From positions 1-64,000 of the forward strand of contig NZ_JAPDPJ010000004.1 in assembly GCF_026013605.1 (NCBI RefSeq): DNA of 64,000 nucleotides. Reading direction: 5' to 3'. Position 1 is the first letter of the stretch, and each line of letters starts with the position of its first letter. Below the pieces are notes generated by a model. That model saw only the letters and a program-made list of their open reading frames with translations, ran no database searches and was not told where the DNA came from. The stretch comes from Plebeiibacterium sediminum. Its GTDB lineage: Bacteria > Bacteroidota > Bacteroidia > Bacteroidales > Marinilabiliaceae. This document shows positions 1 through 7,875 of the stretch, one piece after another. A program made the translations under genes and the position numbers.

Positions 1-78
1 TACTTAAAGGGGTCAACATCCGCCGGAATGTCATGCGGAAAACATCACATGAACCGGCTTCGGGAAAGGGGGTCAACA
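1..78. mobile_element. End of a probable IS21-family insertion sequence
   Basis: The motif GGGGTCAACAT occurs twice, at about 9-19 and 69-79, with CCGG-containing sequence between. Repeated GGGGTCAA blocks separated by CCGG-type spacers are typical of the ends of IS21-family elements in Bacteroidota (recalled from the family, not checked). Read inward from position 78, the terminus starts TGTTGACCCCC, which fits the TG...CA ends of IS21 elements. The transposase genes would lie left of the window. Only the terminus is visible. Confidence 0.45.
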
Positions 79-81
79 TGA

Positions 82-660
82 TCAAGAATATCCACCGATG
101 AACTGTTCATATGCAAGTCCAAAATTGTACCTAGAAAAATTTATTGAATTACCTTTTTGAAGATCTTCAAATAATGCAGAAAGGTTAAAATTATCTTGGG
201 TTTTAAAGCTTTCAACTGAATCTTTAATTGTTTTTAATTCTTTCTTAATAAATAAGATCTTTGTTGCTCCAGTTTTCTTAATCCTATTATTAAAAGAATT
301 AGTCATTAAACCAAGATCAAACAAAGAGAATTGATTGTCTTCAATTTTCTTTGCTACATATTCATTAAATCTATTGTAACCCCATGTATCCCATGCCTTA
401 TTATTGTCAAGAATGATTTCAATCTTAGTAAAAACAAGTTCGTTAAAAAACTTTAGTTGGAGTTTATTATCTTCCTCGGGCAGTATGTCGAAATCACTTA
501 TGAAAATGGTGTTCTCTGTATTTGTAACAAGGGGAGTTGCATAATTAGCTTTTAGAATCCCAAATTCCTTATCAAAAATCTCTAATTTGTCTTTGTAGTT
601 GGTAGACTGATTGAACTTATTAAGCAATCCTATATAATATACTTCTCCTTTTTGTTCCAT
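82..660 (-). CDS. Unrecognised 192-aa protein, possibly truncated by the IS
   Basis: No family recognised. The ATG at 660 (MEQKGEVYYIG) is preferred over a TTG seven codons upstream. The product is soluble, rich in Asn, Lys and Phe, with no signal peptide or membrane segment. The middle (IEIILDNNKAWDTWGYNRF) looks like a mixed alpha/beta domain. The stop codon lies 3 bp from the apparent IS end at 78, so the C-terminus may be a remnant of a longer protein. It sits left of a tRNA-Ala fragment and could be cargo of a second integrated element. Alternatively it is an intact small protein. No partner gene is visible. Confidence 0.55.
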   Translation of the reverse strand: MEQKGEVYYIGLLNKFNQSTNYKDKLEIFDKEFGILKANYATPLVTNTENTIFISDFDILPEEDNKLQLKFFNELVFTKIEIILDNNKAWDTWGYNRFNEYVAKKIEDNQFSLFDLGLMTNSFNNRIKKTGATKILFIKKELKTIKDSVESFKTQDNFNLSALFEDLQKGNSINFSRYNFGLAYEQFIGGYS

Positions 661-709
661 ATTAAATGATGTAAATTTCAAAAATAAGAAATATAGGTCT
701 TGAAAAAAA

Positions 710-729
710 GTATGTTACAATGTATGTTA
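710..729. repeat. Paired GTATGTTA motif left of attL
   Basis: GTATGTTA occurs at 710-717 and 722-729, immediately before the A-run and terminator. The island's right end carries a similar pair (GTATGTAT at 25989 and 26000) in the same place relative to the terminator. The resemblance suggests the left flank was once the right end of a related element. Confidence 0.4.
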
Positions 730-732
730 CAT

Positions 733-766
733 AAAAAAAGCGCCCGATGTGGAAGCCACCGAACGC
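733..766 (-). terminator. Terminator behind the tRNA-Ala fragment
   Basis: On the minus strand a GCGTTCGGTGG / CCACATCGGGCGC hairpin (with G-U pairs and a small bulge) is followed by seven T. It lies just 3' of the tRNA-Ala fragment and is nearly a copy of the hairpin at 26012-26045 behind the intact tRNA-Ala. Confidence 0.65.
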
Positions 767-780
767 CTTGATTTTCAAAG

Positions 781-825
781 TGGAAGATATCGGAATCGAA
801 CCGATGACCTTTTGACTGCCAGTCA
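781..825 (-). repeat. attL: 3' part of a tRNA-Ala gene, left boundary of the island
   Basis: The minus strand reads as the 3' portion of tRNA-Ala(GGC): anticodon loop, variable loop, T-arm (ATCGG/CCGAT), acceptor ATCTTCC and discriminator A. Similarity to the intact tRNA stops abruptly after position 825. The stretch 805-825 is identical to 26083-26103 and contains TTTTGACTGCCAGTCA. The displaced acceptor strand can still pair with GGGGGAT of the intact gene, as expected if this is a former tRNA 3' half separated by integration. Confidence 0.85.
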
Positions 826-916
826 TGTTTTTATACAATTCTTCATTTCTCATTATTTCCTATATTGTAATATATCAATTAATTACATTGTTTTAATTTC
901 TCTTTTCATCTTTTTT

Positions 917-975
917 ATTCCTATTATATCGTATATTTGTATGTATCTCGTATGTATTAAAATCAATATACATAC
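917..975. repeat. End repeat and likely integrase arm sites, left end
   Basis: GTATGTAT occurs at 939-946 and 950-957 (11-bp period, spacer CTC), preceded by CCTATTATAT. An inverted copy ATACATAC lies at 968-975. The same arrangement appears at the right end (25968-26007). Equal spacing of one helical turn, position near both att sites and closeness to the integrase start suggest recombinase arm-type or excisionase sites that may also regulate the integrase (inference). Confidence 0.5.
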
Positions 976-1001
976 AAGTCGTGAACTTAAAGTATATCCA
1001 C

Positions 1002-2234
1002 ATGATAGGTGCTACAACTGCAATCGTACACGATACGAGAATAAAAAAGAAAGATGGCACATATGCCATTAAGTTGCGAGTGACGTACAACCGTGAGCAA
1101 AAGTATTTCCCTGTTGGAAAGTTTCTGACTAAAGACGACTGGAAAACGATGAAAGAGGGAAAGCACCGAAATAAAACTTTAAAGGACCTTGAAACACATC
1201 TTTCTGGAATTGAAAACAAAGCCATTAAGATTATTGATAATATGGAGAGCTTCTCATTCGCTGAATTCATGAATCAGTTTAATGATAAACCCCAAAGTAA
1301 AACATCTGTATTAGATGCACTAAGTGAGCGGCATAAAGAACTGACCGACAAAGACCGCATAAGTACAGCTATAACTTTTCAATATACCATAAAATCAATC
1401 GAGGATTATTTGACTTCGATTAAACGAAAGAAGTTATCCTTTACTGACATTACACCAGAGTGGTTGCAATCATTTGAAGACTGGATGACAAGCAAGGGAA
1501 AATCCATTACTACAACAGGTATGTTCTTGCGCAATCTTCGTACCATGGTTAATCAGGCCATAGAAGAAGGAAACCTTCCAAGGGAAAACTATCCATTCTC
1601 TAAAAATAAATACCAAATTCCATCAGCACGCAATGTCAAAAAGGCATTAACCATAGAAAACATCAAGCAGTTCATTGAGTATCCTGCAAAGACCGAAGCT
1701 GAACAAAGAGCAAAAGATATGTGGTTATTTAGTTATTTGTGCAATGGTGTAAACATGAAAGATATCGTAAGGTTGAAGTTCAAGAACATGGATTCCAAGC
1801 GCATCTCTTTTGTCAGGTCAAAAACGGAACGCTCAACTAAAGCCAATCAAAAGAGCATTACGGCCATTCGCATACCTGAAATTAATGCCATCATAGAAAA
1901 ATGGGGCAATAAACATGCAGTTCCAAATAATTACGTTTTTCCAATTCTATCTGTAGATGATACACCTGAAGAAGAGTACGAGAAAATAAAACAAGCAGTA
2001 AAAACCATCAATAAATACACAAAGCGAATTGGAAAGGAATTAAACTTTGAGTTATCGCTTACGACTTATACTGCACGACATTCTTTCGCTACAGTATTAA
2101 AACGTTCAGGAGCACCAATTGAATTTATTAGTGAAAGCCTTGGGCACAACAATCTTAGAACAACCGAAAGTTATTTGGATAGCTTTGAGGATGATACCAA
2201 AGAAAGCTACCAACGTAAACTATTAGATTTTTAA
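1002..2234 (+). CDS. Tyrosine site-specific recombinase (island integrase)
   Basis: Catalyses integration and excision of the island at tRNA-Ala. The order is an N-terminal arm-binding domain (about 1-90), a SAM-like core-binding domain (about 95-200) and a C-terminal catalytic domain. Visible active-site residues are R359-H360 (ARHSFAT), H382 (LGHNN) and the nucleophile Y391 (ESYLDSF). The usual first catalytic Arg position reads Asn in YLCNGVNMKDI, and the first His of the HxxR box reads Tyr; I believe the NG-type variant is common in this Bacteroidota subfamily. ATG 1002 (MIGATTAIVHDTR) is preferred; an in-frame GTG at 981 would add seven residues. At about 410 aa the length is normal. It is transcribed inward from attL. 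Confidence 0.9.
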   Translation: MIGATTAIVHDTRIKKKDGTYAIKLRVTYNREQKYFPVGKFLTKDDWKTMKEGKHRNKTLKDLETHLSGIENKAIKIIDNMESFSFAEFMNQFNDKPQSKTSVLDALSERHKELTDKDRISTAITFQYTIKSIEDYLTSIKRKKLSFTDITPEWLQSFEDWMTSKGKSITTTGMFLRNLRTMVNQAIEEGNLPRENYPFSKNKYQIPSARNVKKALTIENIKQFIEYPAKTEAEQRAKDMWLFSYLCNGVNMKDIVRLKFKNMDSKRISFVRSKTERSTKANQKSITAIRIPEINAIIEKWGNKHAVPNNYVFPILSVDDTPEEEYEKIKQAVKTINKYTKRIGKELNFELSLTTYTARHSFATVLKRSGAPIEFISESLGHNNLRTTESYLDSFEDDTKESYQRKLLDF

Positions 2235-2255
2235 TATAATTACATCCTTCTCACT

Positions 2256-3272
2256 ATGAACAACAAGCTGGATTTATACCACAGCATACTTTTTCTTAAG
2301 CTACGTCCACTAAGAAATAGAAATGTACCACAGATAAAATATAAAGAACTTCTCAAGGAAATAAAGGCAGAAGCCTATCAATTCCAGCCTTGCTATGAAG
2401 TTGATTTCTTTCCTCCTCATACCGATATGGCGAAATACTATCGGGCATTGATTAAAAATGAAGCCATACGCTACTATAATCAAATATGCAGTTTAATCAA
2501 CGATTCGAGTGATAACGATGTAAAACAACTTTGGGTAAAATCAACTCTTAACGATATTCTCTCAGATAAATTTACTGAGGTCGCTTCGGAGATAGAGCGT
2601 TTGAACTATTCAATTTCTCATATAGACCCCAAGCAGAACCATAAACTAAAAGACATCACTTTAAGTCAGGAAACATATGTCTACCAATATCTAAAGTTTC
2701 AATTAATACAACTCTATTTAGACATCCAAGAAGCCTTTGAGTCTTATTTGATAACTGACAAACTATCTGAAGAGGATATTCATCTGCAATTTTTTAAGGA
2801 GCCTAAACCAAACCAACTTTTAATAAAAGAGTCTGAAAAAATTGAGATGCCAATTGTAACCAACACGAAGAAAGAAAAAAGCTCATTCAAGCCAATCTAT
2901 GAGGATATTCAACATATTCATAATTCAAAAGCAGATTATTCCATAATTTATAATCAACAGCTATTTGGGGAAGTTGAAGCGCAACTTTATGAATACGATA
3001 TAATTGGCATAGACTACTTCTTCAAAAAAAGTAAAAAACAATCAAATCACACTTTACTGGCAGCAACTTTTAAAGTACTTATTGAGAATAATTATTTCCG
3101 AAGAAACATCATTGGTTCGCATCAAAAACTAAAAGATACAGACATTAGAAAATATCTCGATGAAAGATATTCTGTAGATACCTCGCAGCAATTCAGGAGA
3201 ATAACAGACGAACAAATTGAACAAGCTAAAATTAAACTCCCCTGGCTAGATAAAATAAGGCGTATTTCATAA
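2256..3272 (+). CDS. Unrecognised 338-aa protein behind the integrase
   Basis: Starts 22 bp after the integrase stop and is probably co-transcribed. There is no signal peptide or membrane helix. The N-terminal two thirds are helical and charged. A linker rich in Lys, Pro and Thr lies near residues 185-215, followed by a C-terminal part with IRKYLDERYSVDTSQQFRRITDEQIEQA that could be a small winged-helix or DNA-binding unit (weak inference). Proteins in this position are common in Bacteroidota integrative elements, but I cannot name a family. A role in excision or element control is only a guess from context. Confidence 0.75.
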   Translation: MNNKLDLYHSILFLKLRPLRNRNVPQIKYKELLKEIKAEAYQFQPCYEVDFFPPHTDMAKYYRALIKNEAIRYYNQICSLINDSSDNDVKQLWVKSTLNDILSDKFTEVASEIERLNYSISHIDPKQNHKLKDITLSQETYVYQYLKFQLIQLYLDIQEAFESYLITDKLSEEDIHLQFFKEPKPNQLLIKESEKIEMPIVTNTKKEKSSFKPIYEDIQHIHNSKADYSIIYNQQLFGEVEAQLYEYDIIGIDYFFKKSKKQSNHTLLAATFKVLIENNYFRRNIIGSHQKLKDTDIRKYLDERYSVDTSQQFRRITDEQIEQAKIKLPWLDKIRRIS

Positions 3273-3273
3273 T

Positions 3274-3384
3274 ATGGTATTAAGTGCCGATTATACCATT
3301 TTTCTTCTTTAGATAATACCACCAAAAATCATAATTAGCTATCTGATAGATGGTTTTATTGGTATTACTGTGTCAATACCATAC
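3274..3384. promoter_or_regulatory. Cluster of alternating GGTAT/ATACC motifs
   Basis: Between the 338-aa gene and the first HTH gene, ATGGTATTA (3274), TATACCATT (3292), AATACCACC (3315), TTGGTATTAC (about 3358) and CAATACCATA (3374) alternate in orientation over 110 bp. The layout resembles a multi-site operator, perhaps for the HTH proteins encoded downstream. Chance in AT-rich DNA is possible. Confidence 0.35.
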
Positions 3385-3476
3385 TACCTTTTCAATCCCT
3401 CTACCTTGCACTTGTCATTGATAATCAATGATGTCTTCACCGGTGAAGTCCTATATCAATTTTAATAACTGATATT

Positions 3477-3779
3477 ATGGACTCAGTAATTTTAAAAAAG
3501 TTAGAGAGCATCGAAAAGATGCTTACCGAGCAGAATACGCTCAAAAAGGAAGTAATAAGTTTTAATGAAGCTGCTATCTATTTAGAGTTGTCGCATTCAC
3601 ACCTCTATAAACTAACGGCTGCAGGTTCAATTCCGCATTACAAGCCGAATGGGAAGAAAGTTTATTTCAAACGCCTTGAGTTGGATAGTTGGTTGCTCCG
3701 CAACCGCACCGATTCCAAGGAAGAAATAGACCAGGCAATTACTGATTTTCAACTTAAACAAGGGAGGAATCAGCTATGA
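3477..3779 (+). CDS. Excisionase-like helix-turn-helix protein
   Basis: A 100-aa protein with a coiled N-terminus (about 1-25) followed by a MerR/excisionase-type HTH (HTH_17-like): SFNEAAIYLELSHSHLYKLT, then the wing SIPHYKPNGKKVYFKRLEL. Such small proteins bind att arms or control element genes in Bacteroidota islands. Its stop overlaps the next gene's start by 4 bp, giving translational coupling with a second HTH protein. DNA binding follows from the fold; whether it acts as excisionase or repressor is inference. Confidence 0.8.
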   Translation: MDSVILKKLESIEKMLTEQNTLKKEVISFNEAAIYLELSHSHLYKLTAAGSIPHYKPNGKKVYFKRLELDSWLLRNRTDSKEEIDQAITDFQLKQGRNQL

Positions 3780-4072
3780 TGGAAGTAATGCAAGCACTCC
3801 TGAAACTATCTGGAGAACTAAAGGAAATCAAAATATACCTGCAGCAATTTTACAAAACACGTTTAGAGAAATTCTCTGAGGCATGGATTGATGGCCAGGA
3901 TGTAATGCAAGTTCTGCATATAAGCAAAAGAACTCTGCAAACATTGAGGGATAATGGCTCACTTCCATGCAGTCGTATCAACGGTAAGTTTTATTACAAG
4001 CTTTCGGATATCGAAAATATGCTTGAATCCAATTACTCACCCTTAAAAAAGCCTAGTGATGGAGTTAGATGA
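3776..4072 (+). CDS. Second excisionase-like helix-turn-helix protein
   Basis: A 98-aa protein. Residues 1-35 are helical, then an HTH_17-like domain follows: WIDGQDVMQVLHISKRTLQT and a wing with CSRINGKFYYKLSDIENML. It overlaps the preceding HTH gene (ATGA-type, 4 bp) and the following primase gene (about 14-17 bp), so the four genes 3477-6775 form one tightly coupled operon. Paired small HTH proteins ahead of VirE_N/DUF3987 genes are a recurring module in Bacteroidota mobile elements. The exact target is unknown. Confidence 0.8.
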   Translation: MMEVMQALLKLSGELKEIKIYLQQFYKTRLEKFSEAWIDGQDVMQVLHISKRTLQTLRDNGSLPCSRINGKFYYKLSDIENMLESNYSPLKKPSDGVR

Positions 4073-4982
4073 GCAAGCCATATTAGATAAAACAAATTAT
4101 GGATTAAATATATACTCGCATATTCTGCGAGTATATTATCCTAATGAAGTTGTCCTTCGACTTTCAGGCAAACAATGTAGCCCAGCAAAGAATCCTTTTA
4201 ATAAGAATAAGCTTACACTAAAACTCATTAATGTGGATTGGGTGTTTTTGTATAGCGATTTAGAGAAAGATGATTTCAAAGGCAATCCTTTCGAATTTGC
4301 TGCACTGCATTACAAGTTAACAGGAAATGAGCTGCTGGAAAAGTTGAATGAGGAAATGCACTTGCGCATTGGAGAGCAATGGGATTTCTATGGTAATAAA
4401 AATCTACCAGAGTTACCAGAAGAAGAGGAAAACAAACCTGCGATTCACATTCCTAAGTTTAGCTATTTCAATTCGCCTGTAAGCAATATCTACCCAAAGA
4501 GTACGGTAAGTTTGGTTGAAGTGTACGAGTTGATTAAATCAACGAAAAACACCTCCAAAACAGAACAGTTAAGAACGATACAGGCAAAAGATGAAGCCCG
4601 TAAATTCAAAGCTTCAAAATTTGATTACGTTACTTTCTCAGGTGTATTTACAAAGCGAAACGATAAAGCACTACAAAATCACTCAGGATTACTGACCATT
4701 GATTTTGACTACATCGAAAACCTTCAGCAATTGAAAAATCAATTACTGAATGATGAATATTTTGAAACGGAATTGCTTTTTGTTTCCCCATCTGGCGATG
4801 GCTTAAAATGGATTATACCCATTGACATAACCGAATCAACACACCAAAACTTTTTTAACGCTATTGCCAACTACATTAAAGAAGTGTACCAACTGAAAGT
4901 TGATAAATCGGGTAAAGATGTTTCTCGCGCCTGTTTTCTCCCCTCAGACCCTGAGGTTTTTATTAATCCGAAATACTTATAG
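4056..4982 (+). CDS. VirE_N / BT4734-like primase-related protein
   Basis: 308 aa. The first 100 residues (SGKQCSPAKNPFNKNKLTL, GNPFEFAALHYKLTG) resemble a degenerate CHC2-type primase zinc-finger region, but without a clear cysteine set. Residues about 150-308 match the BT4734-like/VirE N-terminal fold, related to archaeo-eukaryotic primases: LLTIDFDYI, SPSGDGLKWIIPI, and the C-terminal motif KDVSRACFLPSDPEVFINP. Likely role: priming or DNA handling for replication of the excised island. The start is GTG 4056 or ATG 4059. It overlaps its neighbours on both sides, its stop sharing bases with the next start. Confidence 0.8.
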   Translation: MMELDEQAILDKTNYGLNIYSHILRVYYPNEVVLRLSGKQCSPAKNPFNKNKLTLKLINVDWVFLYSDLEKDDFKGNPFEFAALHYKLTGNELLEKLNEEMHLRIGEQWDFYGNKNLPELPEEEENKPAIHIPKFSYFNSPVSNIYPKSTVSLVEVYELIKSTKNTSKTEQLRTIQAKDEARKFKASKFDYVTFSGVFTKRNDKALQNHSGLLTIDFDYIENLQQLKNQLLNDEYFETELLFVSPSGDGLKWIIPIDITESTHQNFFNAIANYIKEVYQLKVDKSGKDVSRACFLPSDPEVFINPKYL

Positions 4983-6775
4983 TGATGACCGTTAAAAAGA
5001 AATTCGATATAGATTACTGGTTGAATAAAGATAAGCCAACCAAAGAACCACAACAAAATAAAATAGCCAATACAAGTATTAAAAGCTATACGGAAGCCCC
5101 TGCGCTTAATGATGTTGAAATAATTATTAAACGATTAGAAGAGACTCATACCGATATTACCGCCAACTATTCAGACTGGCGTGATATTGGCTTTGCGCTA
5201 GCTGAGGAATTTGGAGAGTCTGGGCGAAGTTACTTTCATAGCGTTAGTCGTTTTTATTCTGAATATTCCTATGCCGTTTGTGATAAGCAGTTCGATAAGT
5301 GCTTAAAAGCAACAGGGCACGGCGTAACTATAAAAACCTTTTTCCATCTTGCACAGCAAGCCGGAATCAGTTTAGTTACCATACCACCACGTAATACAAT
5401 AGATAAACCAAACAAACCTAACTCTAATATCAAAAGCGAGTACACAGAAGAAGCCAATGAAGTAACTTTTAATACGCCACAAATACCGAGTGAGGTATAT
5501 AGACAACTGCCCGAAATATTGAAAGAAAGTACAGACATGTTTAAAGATGCTATAGAGAAAGATGTGCTGTTAATCGGTATTCTATCTGTGATAAGTGGAT
5601 GTCTACCCAATATTGAAGGCATTTATTTCGACGAGCCTGTATCGGCGCACCTATATTCTTTTATTACCGCTCCTGCAGGTTCGGGAAAAGGAAAACTAAA
5701 GTGGGCAAAATACTTTGGTATGAAAATTCATAAATCTGTGGTAGAACAATCTAACAGAGCTAAAGAGGAATACGAATACGAGTTAGAGAACTATAACAAT
5801 CTGAATAAAAACCAACGTCAGGGAACTGAGAAACCCAAGGAGCCAAAGCGTAAAATGTTCTACATTCCTGCCAATAGCAGTTCAAGTGCATTTATTCAGG
5901 CTTTATCCGATAATGATTTTAAAGGAATTATTTTCGAAACGGAAGCAGATACACTTGCAGGAACCTTAAAACAAGATTGGGGAAACTTTAGCGATGTGCT
6001 TCGCAAAGCATTTCATCACGAAAGCACAAACATGTTCAGGCGAAAGGACAATGAACATATTGAAGTTGAAGACCCACATTTGGCAATTGCACTTTCAGGT
6101 ACGCCAAAACAAGTACACAATATGATGCCGGACGTTGAAAACGGCTTATTTAGCCGATTTCTTTACTATGCTTTTGAAGATTATAGCGACTTTAAGAACC
6201 CCTTTGTTTCCCATCAAAGGGTAAATTACACCGAGTTCTTTGAAGAGAAAGGAAGCCAAATTTACGACTTGCACCAAATACTAATCGACCAACCAAAGCC
6301 AATACAGTTTTGCTTTACTGCTGAGCAAGGAGAAGTATTTACTGAGCAGTTTAATATTTTGTATAAACGTAACCGCATGTTATTAGGGAATGATTTTAAT
6401 GCCAACAGCAGGCGTTTGGGCTTAATCACCTTTCGTATTGCTATGGTGCTTCGCACCTTGCGAATACTGGAAGATGGTGACTATTCCAATCCTTTAATAT
6501 GTAACGAAACAGATTTTAAAACAGCCATTCAAATAGCTTTCACATTAGAAAAACATGCTATCGCTGTTTTTCAGAATCTGCCAAATAATGATTTGAAGGG
6601 TGTGAAACTAAAGTTTTATAATGCTCTACCCAATGCTTTCAACCGCCAAGGCTATTTAGCTGTAGCAAAAGAACTTGACATCAAAGACAAGACAGCCGAA
6701 AAGTATATTGGGCAGTTTAAGGAGAATAAATTACTGAATCACTCACATAATTCATATCAAAAACCAGAATCTTAA
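4982..6775 (+). CDS. PriCT-2 / DUF3987 primase-helicase-like protein
   Basis: 597 aa. Residues about 35-115 form a PriCT-2 primase C-terminal domain (SDWRDIGFALAEEFGESGRSY, DKQFDKCLKATG). From about 165 on follows a DUF3987 ATPase-like domain with a P-loop, TAPAGSGKGKLKWA (about 229-242), and an acidic stretch, FETEADTLAG. These proteins pair with VirE_N proteins in Bacteroidota elements and are thought to unwind or prime DNA. The start is GTG 4982 or ATG 4985, overlapping the previous stop, so the two are translationally coupled. The cargo region starts behind it. Confidence 0.82.
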   Translation: MMTVKKKFDIDYWLNKDKPTKEPQQNKIANTSIKSYTEAPALNDVEIIIKRLEETHTDITANYSDWRDIGFALAEEFGESGRSYFHSVSRFYSEYSYAVCDKQFDKCLKATGHGVTIKTFFHLAQQAGISLVTIPPRNTIDKPNKPNSNIKSEYTEEANEVTFNTPQIPSEVYRQLPEILKESTDMFKDAIEKDVLLIGILSVISGCLPNIEGIYFDEPVSAHLYSFITAPAGSGKGKLKWAKYFGMKIHKSVVEQSNRAKEEYEYELENYNNLNKNQRQGTEKPKEPKRKMFYIPANSSSSAFIQALSDNDFKGIIFETEADTLAGTLKQDWGNFSDVLRKAFHHESTNMFRRKDNEHIEVEDPHLAIALSGTPKQVHNMMPDVENGLFSRFLYYAFEDYSDFKNPFVSHQRVNYTEFFEEKGSQIYDLHQILIDQPKPIQFCFTAEQGEVFTEQFNILYKRNRMLLGNDFNANSRRLGLITFRIAMVLRTLRILEDGDYSNPLICNETDFKTAIQIAFTLEKHAIAVFQNLPNNDLKGVKLKFYNALPNAFNRQGYLAVAKELDIKDKTAEKYIGQFKENKLLNHSHNSYQKPES

Positions 6776-6986
6776 AAAAAGTTGAAACGAGCTAATCAAA
6801 TATCTCATTAAGACAGAATTGCCGAAAAGCGAGTTCCATCGAATACCTATAAAAATAAAATGACTATGAGATGAAATTTTTGAAAATAAATTTTATATGT
6901 TCCATGAAAACACACAACTCGCACATATTCAAATAAATAAAGATGTATTAGGGGAACTATTTGTTGTAAATAGCAACAAAAATACA

Positions 6987-7069
6987 AATTAGAAACGCTG
7001 TACTAATTGTTTTTATTTGTTTTTCATTGTTTTTATTTCAATCTTTGCATCGAATTAGAAACGATGTAC
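6987..7069 (+). promoter_or_regulatory. Promoter flanked by 17-bp direct repeats
   Basis: AATTAGAAACGCTGTAC at 6987-7003 recurs with one change at 7053-7069, 66 bp apart. Between them lie TTTG (7016-7019) and AATCTTTG (7040-7047), spaced 20 bp, close to the Bacteroidota TTTG/TAnnTTTG promoter. The second repeat covers the likely start codon at 7064. This looks like an autoregulated promoter with paired operator sites (inference). The rest of the 6776-7063 gap shows no gene. Confidence 0.5.
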
Positions 7070-7660
7070 GAAAATAAATACATGAAGTATAGATTAAACG
7101 ACATAGCGCAAATTTATTATGGCCCCTACGAAAAGGCTGAAACTAAAGGTATGATAAAATACTTGGTTTCCAGTCATTTTGATGAGTTCTTTGAGCCTTC
7201 GTTGTTTAAAGAATCATACATTGACGCCATAAAAGATGCTGAAAAATACATCTTACGCCCCAATGATATTATAGTAACTGGTAAAGGGCAACGGATATTT
7301 GCATGGGCATATAAAGAGGAATATGGCCAAGTAATACCATCTTCCCTTTTTTATATTATCAAGATTAATGATTCGAGTAAACTGATTGGTGAGTATTTAG
7401 CCAATGTATTAAACTCTCAAAAAGTCAATCACAAACTAAAGTCATTAAGCGGTGGTACATCTATTCCCTCAATTCAGAAAAAAGAATTGGGGCAGCTGAG
7501 TATATATATACCACCCATCGAAAAGCAGAGACAAATTATTGATATGTCTAAGCTACTTGATAAGGATGTAGAACTGGCAACACAACTATTAGAAAAGAAA
7601 AAAGCCTTGAAAACAGGCTTACTAAATATGATTATTAATGACAATAAAACAGATGGCTGA
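7064..7660 (+). CDS. Half-size HsdS-like specificity protein (single TRD)
   Basis: About 199 aa: one target-recognition domain (LNDIAQIYYGPY to SIYIPPIEKQRQII) followed by a conserved helix, IIDMSKLLDKDVELATQLLEKKKALKTGLLNMI. This is half the length of a normal type I HsdS and includes the typical PPIEKQRQI transition. A homodimer could mimic a full S subunit. It is separated from hsdM by an HNH gene and terminator hairpins, so it is probably a separate unit. ATG 7064 is chosen over a TTG at 7007; ATG 7082 is also possible. It might extend the specificity of the downstream RM system, or be a remnant. Confidence 0.75.
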   Translation: MYENKYMKYRLNDIAQIYYGPYEKAETKGMIKYLVSSHFDEFFEPSLFKESYIDAIKDAEKYILRPNDIIVTGKGQRIFAWAYKEEYGQVIPSSLFYIIKINDSSKLIGEYLANVLNSQKVNHKLKSLSGGTSIPSIQKKELGQLSIYIPPIEKQRQIIDMSKLLDKDVELATQLLEKKKALKTGLLNMIINDNKTDG

Positions 7661-7669
7661 TAAACAAAA

Positions 7670-7705
7670 AAGCCTTAATAAAGTGGTCACTTATTAAGAC
7701 TTCTT
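7670..7705 (+). terminator. Hairpin behind the half HsdS
   Basis: CTTAATAAAGTG pairs with CACTTATTAAG around a two-base loop (7673-7697), followed by ACTTCTTTT. It probably ends the half-HsdS transcript. Confidence 0.55.
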
Positions 7706-7779
7706 TTGGCGTATTGTAGTCTCAGGGGCTTATCACCCGACTGATTCAACACACCGTTTCGCAAAAACAAAAATACGCC
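7706..7779. repeat. 9-bp inverted repeat with structured loop
   Basis: TGGCGTATT (about 7706-7714) and AATACGCCA (about 7771-7779) are perfect inverted repeats around 56 nt. With the preceding hairpin this forms a structured 215-bp gap before the HNH gene. It could be an RNA element or an operator pair; no function is visible. Confidence 0.35.
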
Positions 7780-7875
7780 AAAATCACGACTTTTCAAAAA
7801 GAAAAGTACTTGACCAGGCTAAAGCTCCTTAATCCTTTAAAATATCAGGAGCATAAAAATAAATAGGATTTTAAC

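Noticed and set aside
749-1072. Open frame across the attL region
   Set aside because: It reads through the tRNA-Ala fragment and the integrase leader; clearly a chance frame.
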